Assembly (NCBI GenBank): GCA_947488235.1
Contig: CANLAQ010000008.1
Span: 1-64,000 of the forward strand
DNA from: Flavobacteriales bacterium
GTDB lineage: Bacteria > Bacteroidota > Bacteroidia > Flavobacteriales_D > Crocinitomicaceae
Direction of reading: 5' to 3'
DNA: 64,000 nucleotides
Below the pieces are notes generated by a model that did not search any database, was not told where the DNA came from, and saw only the letters and a list, made by a program, of their open reading frames with translations. Below are positions 33,681-42,360 of this stretch, piece after piece (the first letter of the stretch is position 1; every line of letters starts with the position of its first letter). Both the position numbers and the translations under genes were made by a program.

Positions 33681-34328
33681 ATGAAAACATTAACAAAAGA
33701 AATGCAAGAGGCTATAACACCATCAATGGCACTAAATTTACTTAAAGAAGGTAATCAGAGATTTGTAAATAATCTTAAAATTAACCGAAATCTTTTACAA
33801 CAGGCAAACGAAACTACAGATGGTCAGCATCCTTTTGCTGTAATTCTAAGTTGTATTGATAGTCGGACTTCTGCCGAATTAATTTTTGACCAAGGACTTG
33901 GAGATATTTTTAGCGTTCGTATTGCTGGAAATATTATCAATGAGGACATTTTAGGGAGTATGGAGTTTGGGTGTAAAGTTGCAGGTTCAAAAATTATTGT
34001 TGTTTTGGGTCATACAAAATGTGGAGCGATTAAAGGTGCTTGTGATCATGTTGAAATGGGCAACTTAACGGCATTGTTGACCAAAATAAGACCTGCAGTT
34101 GATGATGAAATACAGACAAAGGAAAATCGAAATTCTAGCAATTCAGTTTTCGTAGAGAATGTTGCTGCCATAAATGTAAATCGATCAGTTAAATCAATAA
34201 TGGAGCGCAGTCCTATCCTTAAAGAAATGATTGAAAGTGGACAAATCGGAATCGTAGGAGGTACTCATGACATATCAACAGGTGAAGTAACTTTTTATAC
34301 TGAAACAATGAATTCGGTTTCACATTAA
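33681..34328 (+). CDS. Beta-class carbonic anhydrase
   Basis: Zinc enzyme interconverting CO2 and bicarbonate. The 215-aa protein has the beta-CA zinc ligands Cys58 in ILSCIDSRTS, His111 and Cys114 in LGHTKCGAI, and the Asp60-Arg62 dyad. GDIFSVRIAGNI and SMEFGCKVAGSKIIVVLGH are family core strands. No signal peptide is visible, so it is cytosolic. It is 21 bp after the bestrophin gene and in the same predicted TetR-controlled operon. Confidence 0.95.
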   Translation: MKTLTKEMQEAITPSMALNLLKEGNQRFVNNLKINRNLLQQANETTDGQHPFAVILSCIDSRTSAELIFDQGLGDIFSVRIAGNIINEDILGSMEFGCKVAGSKIIVVLGHTKCGAIKGACDHVEMGNLTALLTKIRPAVDDEIQTKENRNSSNSVFVENVAAINVNRSVKSIMERSPILKEMIESGQIGIVGGTHDISTGEVTFYTETMNSVSH

Positions 34329-34378
34329 GTATATGAATGACTTTTTGTAAAAGCATACAAAAACAAATCAATTAAAGT

Positions 34379-34417
34379 TATCTAATCCAAATTCGTCGAA
34401 AGATTTTGGATTAGATA
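34379..34417. terminator. Hairpin between the carbonic anhydrase and ACMSD genes
   Basis: TATCTAATCCAAA (34379-34391) and TTTGGATTAGATA (34405-34417) form a perfect 13-bp stem with a 13-nt loop. It overlaps the ACMSD stop codon. It is AT-rich without a long T-run, probably a bidirectional transcription end for the convergent genes. Confidence 0.6.
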
Positions 34418-35418
34418 AAATTCTTTTTATCCAATTGCAGCCATTCTAAAGTAGCATTGTGAAATATATTTTCTTTGTCCGCAGCATTTAGTCCACTTTC
34501 TTCGATGAATTTTCCAATTTCTAAATCGCCCAGTGGAAAAGGATAGTCAGACCCTAGGCAAACGCGATTGGATCCTTGCATTTTTAGAATATATTCTAAG
34601 GCATCAATATCATGTGTAATGGAATCTACCCAAAATTTGCCTAAATAATTTCTTGGATTTACTGGGTTGTCAATAGCAACTAAGTCCGGTCGACAATTAA
34701 ACCCATGTTCTATTCTACCAATCGTTGGTAAAAATGATCCGCCAGCATGTGAAAAACAAACCCTTAATTCAGGAAGTCTTTCCAATACGCCGCCAAAAAT
34801 CATGGAACAAGCGGCACGAGAAGTCTCAGCAGGCATTCCGACCAACCAAGGCAACCAATATTTCTTCATGCTATCAAATCCCATCATCTGCCATGGATGA
34901 ATCATTACCGCTAATCCTAATCGTTGACAAGTTTCAAAGATGGGAAAGAATTTATCTTCACTTAAATTTTCATCGTTAATATTGGAACCAATTTGAATCC
35001 CGACAAGTCCAATTTTTTTTATGCGCTCTAATTCATCTACCGCCGCCTGTGTATCTTGCATAGGAATTGTCCCCAAACCAATATAGTTTTTGGGATATCT
35101 TTGGACTAATTCGGCTATGTGATCATTCAAAAATTGAGAAAGAGCAACACAATCATTAGTTTTGGCCCAATAGGAGAACATTACAGGAATAGTGCAGACA
35201 ACCTGCACTTGAGTTTCATATTTTTTATATTCTTCAATTCTTAGATTCTCATCCCAACAATTTTCTTCAATGGTTCTAAAAAATTGTCCACCCTGAATCA
35301 TATCAGCAGTGCCATTGTCATTGTGGATCAATTCTATAAACTTACCATACCCAAATTTCTCTGTCCAATTGGGCATTGACTTCGGAAGAATATGGGTATG
35401 CATATCTATTTTTAACAT
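34411..35418 (-). CDS. 2-amino-3-carboxymuconate-6-semialdehyde decarboxylase (ACMSD)
   Basis: Zinc amidohydrolase-fold decarboxylase that diverts the kynurenine pathway from quinolinate. The 335-aa sequence follows ACMSD closely: MHTHILPKSMP, FFRTIEENCWDENLRI, PVMFSYWAKTND, KNYIGLGTIPMQ, KYWLPWLVGMPAETSRA, CFSHAGGSFLPTIGRIEHGF and LGSDYPFPLGD. Metal ligands HTH, His in IHPWQ, His in SHAGG and Asp in GSDYPFP are all present. No other kynurenine-pathway gene is in the window; it follows a GNAT gene by 15 bp. Confidence 0.92.
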   Translation of the reverse strand: MLKIDMHTHILPKSMPNWTEKFGYGKFIELIHNDNGTADMIQGGQFFRTIEENCWDENLRIEEYKKYETQVQVVCTIPVMFSYWAKTNDCVALSQFLNDHIAELVQRYPKNYIGLGTIPMQDTQAAVDELERIKKIGLVGIQIGSNINDENLSEDKFFPIFETCQRLGLAVMIHPWQMMGFDSMKKYWLPWLVGMPAETSRAACSMIFGGVLERLPELRVCFSHAGGSFLPTIGRIEHGFNCRPDLVAIDNPVNPRNYLGKFWVDSITHDIDALEYILKMQGSNRVCLGSDYPFPLGDLEIGKFIEESGLNAADKENIFHNATLEWLQLDKKNFI

Positions 35419-35433
35419 AGTTTTATTTTTAAA

Positions 35434-35925
35434 TTAGATGGAAAGCGACATAAGGTAATCATCCATTACAAAGCCTCCTCCAATATCTAATACCTCTGAT
35501 TTTGTTATTTCAAATCCAAGTTTCGTGTAAAAATCAACTGCTGGATTTCCTTTATTTACGCGTAAAACTATAGCTGTTTGTTGCTTTTCTTTTGCGATAC
35601 TTTTAGCTCTTTCCATAAATGCTCGTCCAATTCCCCTATGATGCGCTTCCGCTTGAACATATAATTTATGAAGTTTCATTTCATTTGGAGTATGATTCAA
35701 TTGAATTATCATGAATCCAAGTGCTTCAGCATTTTCTTTATAAAGGTAAAATTGATGCCCATTATTGATGTTATCCTGCAAGGTTTCTATTGAGTACATC
35801 CAATTCAACATGTATTCAATTTGTTCAGCAGAAATCATGTCACTGTAAACCTTTGGCCAAATCTCATAAGCGAGCGCTTTAATTATGGCTACATCTTGGG
35901 TAGGAAAAATGCTATCGGAATTCAA
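35434..35925 (-). CDS. GNAT family N-acetyltransferase
   Basis: The 163-aa protein has the GNAT core: ALGFMIIQLN (beta 4), LHKLYVQAEAHHRGIGRAFM with the acetyl-CoA loop (R/QxxGxG/A as HRGIGR), and AVDFYTKLGFEIT. The acceptor is unknown. It lies between the subtilase (6 bp upstream) and ACMSD (15 bp downstream) and is probably cotranscribed with them. Confidence 0.9.
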   Translation of the reverse strand: MNSDSIFPTQDVAIIKALAYEIWPKVYSDMISAEQIEYMLNWMYSIETLQDNINNGHQFYLYKENAEALGFMIIQLNHTPNEMKLHKLYVQAEAHHRGIGRAFMERAKSIAKEKQQTAIVLRVNKGNPAVDFYTKLGFEITKSEVLDIGGGFVMDDYLMSLSI

Positions 35926-35931
35926 ATGAGA

Positions 35932-38094
35932 TTAATTTTTTATAAAAAGGTCTTGCTCAATTCGATCATTGTAGCGCAGGCGAATCCAATATTTCCCAGG
36001 TGCTAGATCAGCAACATTTACCGTTCCTAAATTAATTTGTTTTGGGATTACTGTTCCGTTCTCTGTTATTAGATCACAAGAATTAGGTAATTCATCTAAA
36101 AGGGTAAAATGCAATTCTTTAGAAACAGGATTTGGATATACGGACCAGGTAAGATCTGTGTGAATTTCATTCGTTCCAACCAAGCTTAAGGCTAATTTTA
36201 CCGCTGCATAAGCATTAATTTTTCCTGCTCCCCAAATAGGATTTGCTCCAACGATAACGCCGGTAAAATTATCTTGTCGTGCAGTTGTTTTGATAATTTC
36301 TTTTACTTGACTTGCAGACAAATAGGGATTAGCTTGCAAAATTAATGCAGCAACTCCGGCAACCATTGGGGAAGACATGGAGGTACCTGAAAACTTAGCG
36401 AAATGATAGGTAGTGTTGTTAAAGGAAACATTGGCAACGGAAGTAAATGCGGAATTGGTAAAGGATGAAATCGCAGAGGCAATCGATACCCCTGGCGCTG
36501 CAATATCCGGTTTCATAACGCCATCATATCTTGGGCCATGACTTGAAAAAGAAGCAATAGCACCTCCAACTAAACTTCCTCCTGCTGTCGCATATTGGGT
36601 AGCATAGGCAGCAACACTTATGACATCATCCGAACAGGAAGGTTCACTTATTCCATTATTTGCATCTCCACTGACTGTTCCAGATCCTGAGAAGGAGAAA
36701 GGCATTCCCCAATTTCCAACATCGTTGGTAAGTTCAGTTACATTCCAATAATGAACAATCCCAGTATCCGCTTGAGATTTTAGTAAAACCTTTAAACCTG
36801 TATTGGTGTTTTTGACCCGCAAACGCATTTGAGGCTTATTGTTTAAAGGATGCGCTTGATCGGCACTGATATTATACCAGATCGTATCTGAATTGGTCAC
36901 CAAGAAAGAATCAATATAGTTAGGAGTGCTTGCTGTGGAATAATATGGACTTTCCACCAAGACGGCATTAGCGCTATTGGTAACAATGATTCCATTAGAG
37001 AAAGAATTTCCAACTTCTCCCCAAGCATGAATACTTTGTCCCCACATATTAGCATTGGATCCATAAGAATAGAAATCAACCTTAGATTTTAGTACATCAT
37101 TGTTAAATACTTTTTTCAAGTGAAAGTTTACATTTCCATTATTACCTCCTGAATTTGCAAAAACAACACCGAGATTTGAATATGCAGTGATGGCTTGCGA
37201 CAACATTGAATTTCCATCAAGTGTTCCAAAGTGATACAATCCCCAACTCATATTTATGACCAATCGTTTTCCATCTGCTTGCGCTTTTTGATACATCCAT
37301 TCCCAAGCATCTAGCACTGCGGATTCATCAACAAGGAAAGTCACAAAAAGAAAATTAGCTTCGTAGGCTACACCTCGATAAATCGTCCCAGCTCCAGCTC
37401 CACCTGCGATAGAAGCCACATGTGTTCCGTGAGTTCCATAAGAATAAATATTCGAGGTATCTGAACCTGCAGCAAGTAAAGCGCTAATGGTATTGTATTC
37501 AGTTCCATAAGGAAATGCACTAGGGTGGGGACCACTGAGTTTAAACTGATCCCATGCTGCTACAATGCGTGATTGCGCCATTAATGTATCGTAGAAAACT
37601 GGTGAGGTATAATCAAAACCCCAGTCGGTTACTCCGATATAAACATTTTTTCCGGTATATCCTTGTGGTAAACCAATGCCTTGTTGAACACTGTCAGCAT
37701 GCATATCTTTAACAGCTTTGTCAAGTTGATTGTTGATTTTTGATGCAATTGATAGATAGGAAATTCCTTGAATTTGGTCAATTGAGGCCAAATCATCTAG
37801 TTTGATTTTAACACTTACAATAGAAGAAATAGGCTTTCCAACAATAATTGATTTGTTTTGAAAGTATCCTTTGTTAAAATCATTATTAATCTTACCCAAA
37901 AAAGAAAGATAAAAATCGTCCCCAATTTTATTGATCGGATATTGCTTAAGAACCTCTGATTTTTGATCCAGTTGATTGAAACTGTAAATGATGTTTTTTA
38001 AATCATCGCGATCACTTGCACTTATCTTAACTTGTCCAAAAACGGCAGCGAAAACACTTAGATAAAAAACACAAGAAAAGACAAATAACTTCAT
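35932..38094 (-). CDS. Subtilisin-like (S8) serine protease with T9SS type A sorting domain
   Basis: Secreted protease of 720 aa. A signal peptide (MKLFVFSCVFYLSVFAAVFG) is followed by a short pro-region and the S8 domain. The triad is Asp in IGVTDWGFDYTSP, His in YGTHGTHVASIAGGAG and Ser in FSGTSMSSPMVAGVAAL; the oxyanion Asn is in VVFANSGGNNGN. A propeptide/inserted beta region lies between His and Ser. The last 80 residues start WSVYPNPVSKELHF and end KYWIRLRYNDRIEQDLFIKN, a type A C-terminal sorting domain that directs export by T9SS and surface attachment. A TATTTTTG box is 7 nt before the ATG. Confidence 0.93.
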   Translation of the reverse strand: MKLFVFSCVFYLSVFAAVFGQVKISASDRDDLKNIIYSFNQLDQKSEVLKQYPINKIGDDFYLSFLGKINNDFNKGYFQNKSIIVGKPISSIVSVKIKLDDLASIDQIQGISYLSIASKINNQLDKAVKDMHADSVQQGIGLPQGYTGKNVYIGVTDWGFDYTSPVFYDTLMAQSRIVAAWDQFKLSGPHPSAFPYGTEYNTISALLAAGSDTSNIYSYGTHGTHVASIAGGAGAGTIYRGVAYEANFLFVTFLVDESAVLDAWEWMYQKAQADGKRLVINMSWGLYHFGTLDGNSMLSQAITAYSNLGVVFANSGGNNGNVNFHLKKVFNNDVLKSKVDFYSYGSNANMWGQSIHAWGEVGNSFSNGIIVTNSANAVLVESPYYSTASTPNYIDSFLVTNSDTIWYNISADQAHPLNNKPQMRLRVKNTNTGLKVLLKSQADTGIVHYWNVTELTNDVGNWGMPFSFSGSGTVSGDANNGISEPSCSDDVISVAAYATQYATAGGSLVGGAIASFSSHGPRYDGVMKPDIAAPGVSIASAISSFTNSAFTSVANVSFNNTTYHFAKFSGTSMSSPMVAGVAALILQANPYLSASQVKEIIKTTARQDNFTGVIVGANPIWGAGKINAYAAVKLALSLVGTNEIHTDLTWSVYPNPVSKELHFTLLDELPNSCDLITENGTVIPKQINLGTVNVADLAPGKYWIRLRYNDRIEQDLFIKN

Positions 38095-38101
38095 ATATGC
38101 T

Positions 38102-38109
38102 CAAAAATA
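38102..38109 (-). promoter_or_regulatory. -7 box TATTTTTG of the subtilase gene
   Basis: Minus-strand order TATTTTTG, 7 nt, ATG; predicted leader of about 3 nt. Confidence 0.5.
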
Positions 38110-38190
38110 GCCATTTTATGCTGATTTTCATAAAGAAATTCGTTAAAAAAGCTCAAATTATGCACATCGAAAAGTGTATAAGAAATAGAA

Positions 38191-38826
38191 TTATCTTATT
38201 TCAAATAAAGCGTTCATCGACTTTCTTGCTTTTTTTATTTTGCTATACGCATCATCTTCCGATCGATATCCTATTGGACAAGCCAGTACACTGTGTAAAT
38301 TTTGATCTTTTAGATTCAGTATTCTGTCGAACTCTGATTTGCTAAACCCTTCCATTGGAGTAGCGTCTATATGTAATACTGCACAAGTATGTAGCAATTG
38401 CCCTAAGGCGATATAAGCTTGCTTATCATTCCAGATCTGCATATTTTCCTCTGACATTTTTTCAATTGACCCTTTGATTTGAGTTCCAAATCCAACCAGT
38501 TTTTCAACTTCTATTTCACGCGTATCCGCAAGTAATTTTACATGATCATCAACATCGTTGTTACTAATAGAATCTAAAGCGCAAAGCACAATTAAATGAG
38601 AGGCTTCACTGATTTGGGCCTGACCGAAAGCTGCTTTTTGAAGTTCTAAACGAATAGATTCCGTTTTTACAATAATAAATTTAACGGGTTGTAAGCCGTA
38701 AGAACTTGGGAATAATCTTAGTGCTTCACAAATCAATTGAAAGTCAGCATCGCTTACTTTTTTTGTGGAATCAAATTTCTTGGTTGCGTATCGATTGTTT
38801 AAATCGTGTAATAATTTCTCTCTCAT
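38191..38826 (-). CDS. NAD(P)H nitroreductase family flavoprotein
   Basis: FMN-dependent oxidoreductase of the NfsB/FRP group. The 211-aa protein shows NRYATKKFDSTKKVSDADF, LRLFPSSYGLQPVKFIIVKT and the C-terminal VLACPIGYRSEDDAYSKIKK with the Arg-Ser segment near FMN. The physiological acceptor is unknown. It follows the pirin gene by 2 bp and is in one operon with it; both families are linked to redox stress or quinone-type compounds. Confidence 0.9.
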   Translation of the reverse strand: MREKLLHDLNNRYATKKFDSTKKVSDADFQLICEALRLFPSSYGLQPVKFIIVKTESIRLELQKAAFGQAQISEASHLIVLCALDSISNNDVDDHVKLLADTREIEVEKLVGFGTQIKGSIEKMSEENMQIWNDKQAYIALGQLLHTCAVLHIDATPMEGFSKSEFDRILNLKDQNLHSVLACPIGYRSEDDAYSKIKKARKSMNALFEIR

Positions 38827-38828
38827 AT

Positions 38829-39542
38829 TTAAAATTCCATTGGGACTTCTATTACTAATAGTCTTCCTGATTTTATTGACTCTATGGTTACTTTATTTGT
38901 TTTAGAAACACCAACAGCATCTCTTTGTTTTAGGATTTCATCATTTATTTTTTGCTCCCCTTCAATATTCATGATATAAACACCATTTAGCTCACTTTTT
39001 AGGGAATAATTGATTTCTTTTTTTTCTTCCAAATCAATAATCGAAATCCATGCGTCTTGATGAATCCAAGTTCCTTGGTCTTCTTTTGATGGAGATACTA
39101 ATTGAAGGAATTGATTTTTAGCCTCCTTGATATCGTACTGGATTTGATCATACCTAGGTTCGACTTGTTGTTTGTTTGGGAAAATCCAAATTTGAAAAAG
39201 GTTAATTTCTGCTGTCAACGAGTCATTAACTTCGCTGTGATAGATTCCTTTTCCTGCACTCATTACTTGAACTTCTCCAGCGTTTATAACTTCAGTATGG
39301 CCCATACTGTCCTCGTGTCTTAGGGCGCCTCTTAATGGAATCGTGATGATTTCCATATTGTCATGAGGATGTTTTCCGAAACCTTGTCCTCCAGTTACGA
39401 TATCATCGTTGAGTACTCTCAGTGCTCCGAAGTGCATGCGGTGGCGATTCTGCCAAGAGGCAAAACTAAAAGAATGTTTCGCTTTTAACCAACCATGGTT
39501 GGCATAACCTCGAGTGTTTTCTGCGTGAAATTCTGTTATCAT
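38829..39542 (-). CDS. Pirin family protein (YhhW-like bicupin)
   Basis: The 237-aa cupin protein has the N-terminal pirin strand pattern: NHGWLKAKHSFSFASWQNRH, VLNDDIVTGGQGFGKHPHDN with the metal-binding HPH, and RGALRHEDSMGHTEVINAGE followed by VQVMSAGKGIYHSEVN with the later His and Glu ligands. Relatives act as quercetin 2,3-dioxygenases in vitro; the true role is unclear. A TAGCTTTG box lies 13 nt upstream. First gene of the pirin-nitroreductase pair. Confidence 0.93.
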   Translation of the reverse strand: MITEFHAENTRGYANHGWLKAKHSFSFASWQNRHRMHFGALRVLNDDIVTGGQGFGKHPHDNMEIITIPLRGALRHEDSMGHTEVINAGEVQVMSAGKGIYHSEVNDSLTAEINLFQIWIFPNKQQVEPRYDQIQYDIKEAKNQFLQLVSPSKEDQGTWIHQDAWISIIDLEEKKEINYSLKSELNGVYIMNIEGEQKINDEILKQRDAVGVSKTNKVTIESIKSGRLLVIEVPMEF

Positions 39543-39555
39543 TTTAATTTTTTTT

Positions 39556-39563
39556 CAAAGCTA
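39556..39563 (-). promoter_or_regulatory. -7 box TAGCTTTG of the pirin-nitroreductase operon
   Basis: Exact TAnnTTTG on the minus strand, 13 nt before the ATG. Confidence 0.5.
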
Positions 39564-39680
39564 TCTCCTTTATTTGTTTTAAAACTAATTTGTTTCAAAA
39601 ATTATTTAATTCAATAACTTATGTTAATACATTTTCAAGCGCAAGGCATCGCATGTTAAATAAATTGCGAAATTCGTTTT

Positions 39681-41120
39681 ATGGTACTAAGTAGATTTTG
39701 GCTCGTAATTTTTATTTCCTCTATTCTTTTTATAGTAATAGGGATGTTCACTTCACAGCATTATTCAGTAGATTTTGTTCTTAATGGGGAGAAAGAAGAT
39801 CCAGTACTTATTGGTGAACGCTATCTAAATTCGTTTCCAAAAGATCTTCAAGACAGTATCAAGGCTGCTCCCGAGCAATCGTTTATTGTGAACAAATGCA
39901 CTACAGATGCGGATACTACTTATCAGTATAAAAATAAAAGTATTCAAATTTTTAGTGGGGTCCAAAAATCTGATGGATTATTACCCACTTGTAAGAATAG
40001 TTTATTGGATTTAATCATTCCATTGATTGCTTATCTGGCCTTTTTCTGTGGAATTATGCAATTGCTAATTGACTCAGGTGCTGCAGAAAAGCTTGCTAAA
40101 TTTTTGAGTCCAGTTTTTGTGAAAGTATTCCCAAGTATTCCCAAAAACCATGAGTCTATTTCCTACATGACGCTCAATTTTGCCGCGAATTTCCTAGGTT
40201 TAGATTCTGCGGCCACTCCATTTGGATTAAAGGCAATGCAGAGTTTACAAGAATTAAATCCTGACAAAGAAAAAGCAAGTGATGCGCAAATCATGTTTAT
40301 GTGTTTGCACGCTGCAGGTTTAACCTTAATTCCAACCTCCATTATTGGATACCGTGCCGCTGAAAATGCAAGCAATCCAGCAGATGTAATGTTGCCTTGT
40401 ATCATCACTTCTTTCGTGGGAACCATTGCAGCTTTTGTAATCGTGGGGATTCGTCAAAAAGTTAATTTTAAAAGTGCAGCGCTCATTGCTACTTTAATGG
40501 CTTTAGTTGCAGGAATTGTTGGCCTGTTGTTTTATGTCAATCATTTAGATTTGATTTCTAAGAATTATTTTACGGGTAATTTATCTGGTCTGTTACTGAT
40601 CGCTATTATTGGTTTCACCTTGATTTTTTCCTTTGCTAAGGAGAAGAAATTTCAAGAAAAGGAAACCACTATTTTTGATGCTTTTGTTTCAGGTGCACAG
40701 AATGGACTGAAGACAGGGGTTACCATTTTCCCTTATGTTTTGGGCATGTTGGTCGCCATTTCATTGTTTAGAAATAGTGGATTATTTGAAATTATTAGCG
40801 CATGGATTTCTCAAGGATTTGGATGGCTTGGCGTAACAAAACAAGTAACTGATTCACTTCCTGTTGCTATGCTAAGACCTTTTAGTTCCGGTGGATCTCG
40901 TGGATTTATGATTGATGCCATGAGAAATTACGGTCCTGATTCCTTTACCGGACGATTGAGTTGTATTTTTCAATGCAGCGCTGAAACAACCTTTTATGTA
41001 ATTGCAGTTTATTTCGGTTCTATTAATGTGAAGAATACCCGTTATACGCTTGGTTCTATGCTACTGGTTGATTTGATTTGTGTCATTACAGCAATTCTAG
41101 TAGCTACCTGGTTTTTTTAA
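39681..41120 (+). CDS. Fused SpmA-SpmB nucleoside-recognition (Gate) domain membrane protein
   Basis: The 479-aa inner-membrane protein joins what in Bacillus are two spore maturation proteins. An N-terminal half has LLDLIIPLIAYLAFFCGIMQ, the motif YMTLNFAANFLGLDSAATPFG and KAMQSLQELNP (SpmA-type Gate domain). A C-terminal half has FDAFVSGAQNGLKTGVTIFP, LPVAMLRPFSSGGSRGFMID and CIFQCSAETTFYVIAVYFGS (SpmB type). About ten helices are visible. An extra periplasmic stretch (about 25-105) follows the first helix. Gate-domain proteins relate to nucleoside transporters; the role in non-sporulating bacteria is unknown. A 158-aa gene follows after 14 bp. Confidence 0.9.
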   Translation: MVLSRFWLVIFISSILFIVIGMFTSQHYSVDFVLNGEKEDPVLIGERYLNSFPKDLQDSIKAAPEQSFIVNKCTTDADTTYQYKNKSIQIFSGVQKSDGLLPTCKNSLLDLIIPLIAYLAFFCGIMQLLIDSGAAEKLAKFLSPVFVKVFPSIPKNHESISYMTLNFAANFLGLDSAATPFGLKAMQSLQELNPDKEKASDAQIMFMCLHAAGLTLIPTSIIGYRAAENASNPADVMLPCIITSFVGTIAAFVIVGIRQKVNFKSAALIATLMALVAGIVGLLFYVNHLDLISKNYFTGNLSGLLLIAIIGFTLIFSFAKEKKFQEKETTIFDAFVSGAQNGLKTGVTIFPYVLGMLVAISLFRNSGLFEIISAWISQGFGWLGVTKQVTDSLPVAMLRPFSSGGSRGFMIDAMRNYGPDSFTGRLSCIFQCSAETTFYVIAVYFGSINVKNTRYTLGSMLLVDLICVITAILVATWFF

Positions 41121-41134
41121 TTTAATCGATTAGT

Positions 41135-41611
41135 ATGTTTGGATTTTTTAAAAAATCATCACCCAAAAAGGAAGCTAAAAAAACTATTGAATTGAAGTCC
41201 ATTCAATACGAGGCTAAAATTGTATTGGCTTGGGCAAAAGCAATTGAGGGAGATCAAGTAATTCAATTGGGTTTGAAAGAAATTGGATATCCTGAACTTT
41301 TTCATGCTACTGAAGCGATTTATTTAAGACAAAATTCTCGGGATTGGTTGATAGAAAATGGATTCGCTCATTTGATGGCTATGATTAATGCTGCGGAAGG
41401 AATAGTTCCGGCTCAGAAATGGCTGATTGAAAATAAATTCGATCTGCTTTATCATATAGGAAGAGCAGTTGATCATGAAGAAGATTCTTTGGCTTGGTTG
41501 GCGAAAAATGCAAGTCCGGATTTATTTATTTTAGCGAAGAGTATTCAATTCATTAAAGATAAAATTGAGGAGAATCACAATGATATTCATTCCTTTGGTC
41601 GAGATTCTTAA
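41135..41611 (+). CDS. Helical hypothetical protein, 158 aa, downstream of the SpmA-SpmB fusion
   Basis: The soluble protein begins MFGFFKKSSPKKEAKKTIEL and continues with repeated amphipathic helices; a short motif recurs (RDWLIENGFAHLM, QKWLIENKFDLLYH, LAWLAKNASPDLF), suggesting three helical repeats of about 35 residues. No known family is recognised. It probably shares the transcript of the upstream membrane protein and ends at a terminator. Confidence 0.6.
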   Translation: MFGFFKKSSPKKEAKKTIELKSIQYEAKIVLAWAKAIEGDQVIQLGLKEIGYPELFHATEAIYLRQNSRDWLIENGFAHLMAMINAAEGIVPAQKWLIENKFDLLYHIGRAVDHEEDSLAWLAKNASPDLFILAKSIQFIKDKIEENHNDIHSFGRDS

Positions 41612-41612
41612 T

Positions 41613-41644
41613 CTTTAGAAGGCTCCATAGGAAGCCCTCTAAAG
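41613..41644. terminator. Bidirectional terminator
   Basis: CTTTAGAAGGCT pairs with AGCCCTCTAAAG with one mismatch around an 8-nt loop, between the convergent 158-aa protein and lipoprotein genes. Confidence 0.7.
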
Positions 41645-41652
41645 AATTATTT

Positions 41653-42249
41653 TTATTGAAATACTAAGTCAATGTAGGGCAAGGCACAATTTTCGTGAGA
41701 CCCACTAATTCCGCCCACAAAATCAGTACTTAAAATGGTTATTCCATTATTGTTAATAGGAAAACTTAATTGATTGGCTACTTGAAATCCAATTAGGGCT
41801 AATCTTCCTGTAAGATTGGCTGGATTACCAATGTCATTTGGTTGTATTCTTGAAATAGTGTATTTATGCCCGGCAATTAAATTTACAGGAACAATTGGAA
41901 CATAAGTTGTAGTCAAAGAGGAGAGTAGGTGATTTCCACTATAAACAAGACTATTGGTAGTACTATCAAATAATTCAAAGGTATACGGTAGGGTATCCAT
42001 ACCAGGATAAGCTTGATATCCGATTTGGCACAAAACTTCATCATTAGATACCTTAAAAGTATATTGATGTGTGTAGGAATCAATCGTAATACTATCGTTC
42101 ATTAAAGGCAATGACAATTGCAAATTGAATAATTGATTGAATTTGGTATTAGTCGAATCGCAGGTTGGATCCGGTTTTTTGTTGTGTTCTTTCTTACACG
42201 CAGTAAGGGTTGATGCAATACATAAAAGCAGTGCTAATTTAATTTTCAT
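41653..42249 (-). CDS. Lipoprotein of unknown function, 198 aa
   Basis: MKIKLALLLCIASTLTACKKEHNKK is a lipoprotein signal with lipobox LTAC. The mature part is Thr/Asn/Ser rich and beta-strand-like, with phrases such as YTFELFDSTTNSLVYSG and LIAGHKYTISRI, reminiscent of an Ig-like or DUF4397-type fold, without firm assignment. It stands downstream of the PorP-OmpA gene but is separated by 111 bp. Confidence 0.65.
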   Translation of the reverse strand: MKIKLALLLCIASTLTACKKEHNKKPDPTCDSTNTKFNQLFNLQLSLPLMNDSITIDSYTHQYTFKVSNDEVLCQIGYQAYPGMDTLPYTFELFDSTTNSLVYSGNHLLSSLTTTYVPIVPVNLIAGHKYTISRIQPNDIGNPANLTGRLALIGFQVANQLSFPINNNGITILSTDFVGGISGSHENCALPYIDLVFQ

Positions 42250-42360
42250 AGAAAAGTTTTAAGAGTGTAAAGTAAAGATTAATGATTTGATAATCAGAAT
42301 CATAAATACTAAGCGAAGTATTTTTACTTTTATTTTACACCCTTAAAATTTTAACATTTA

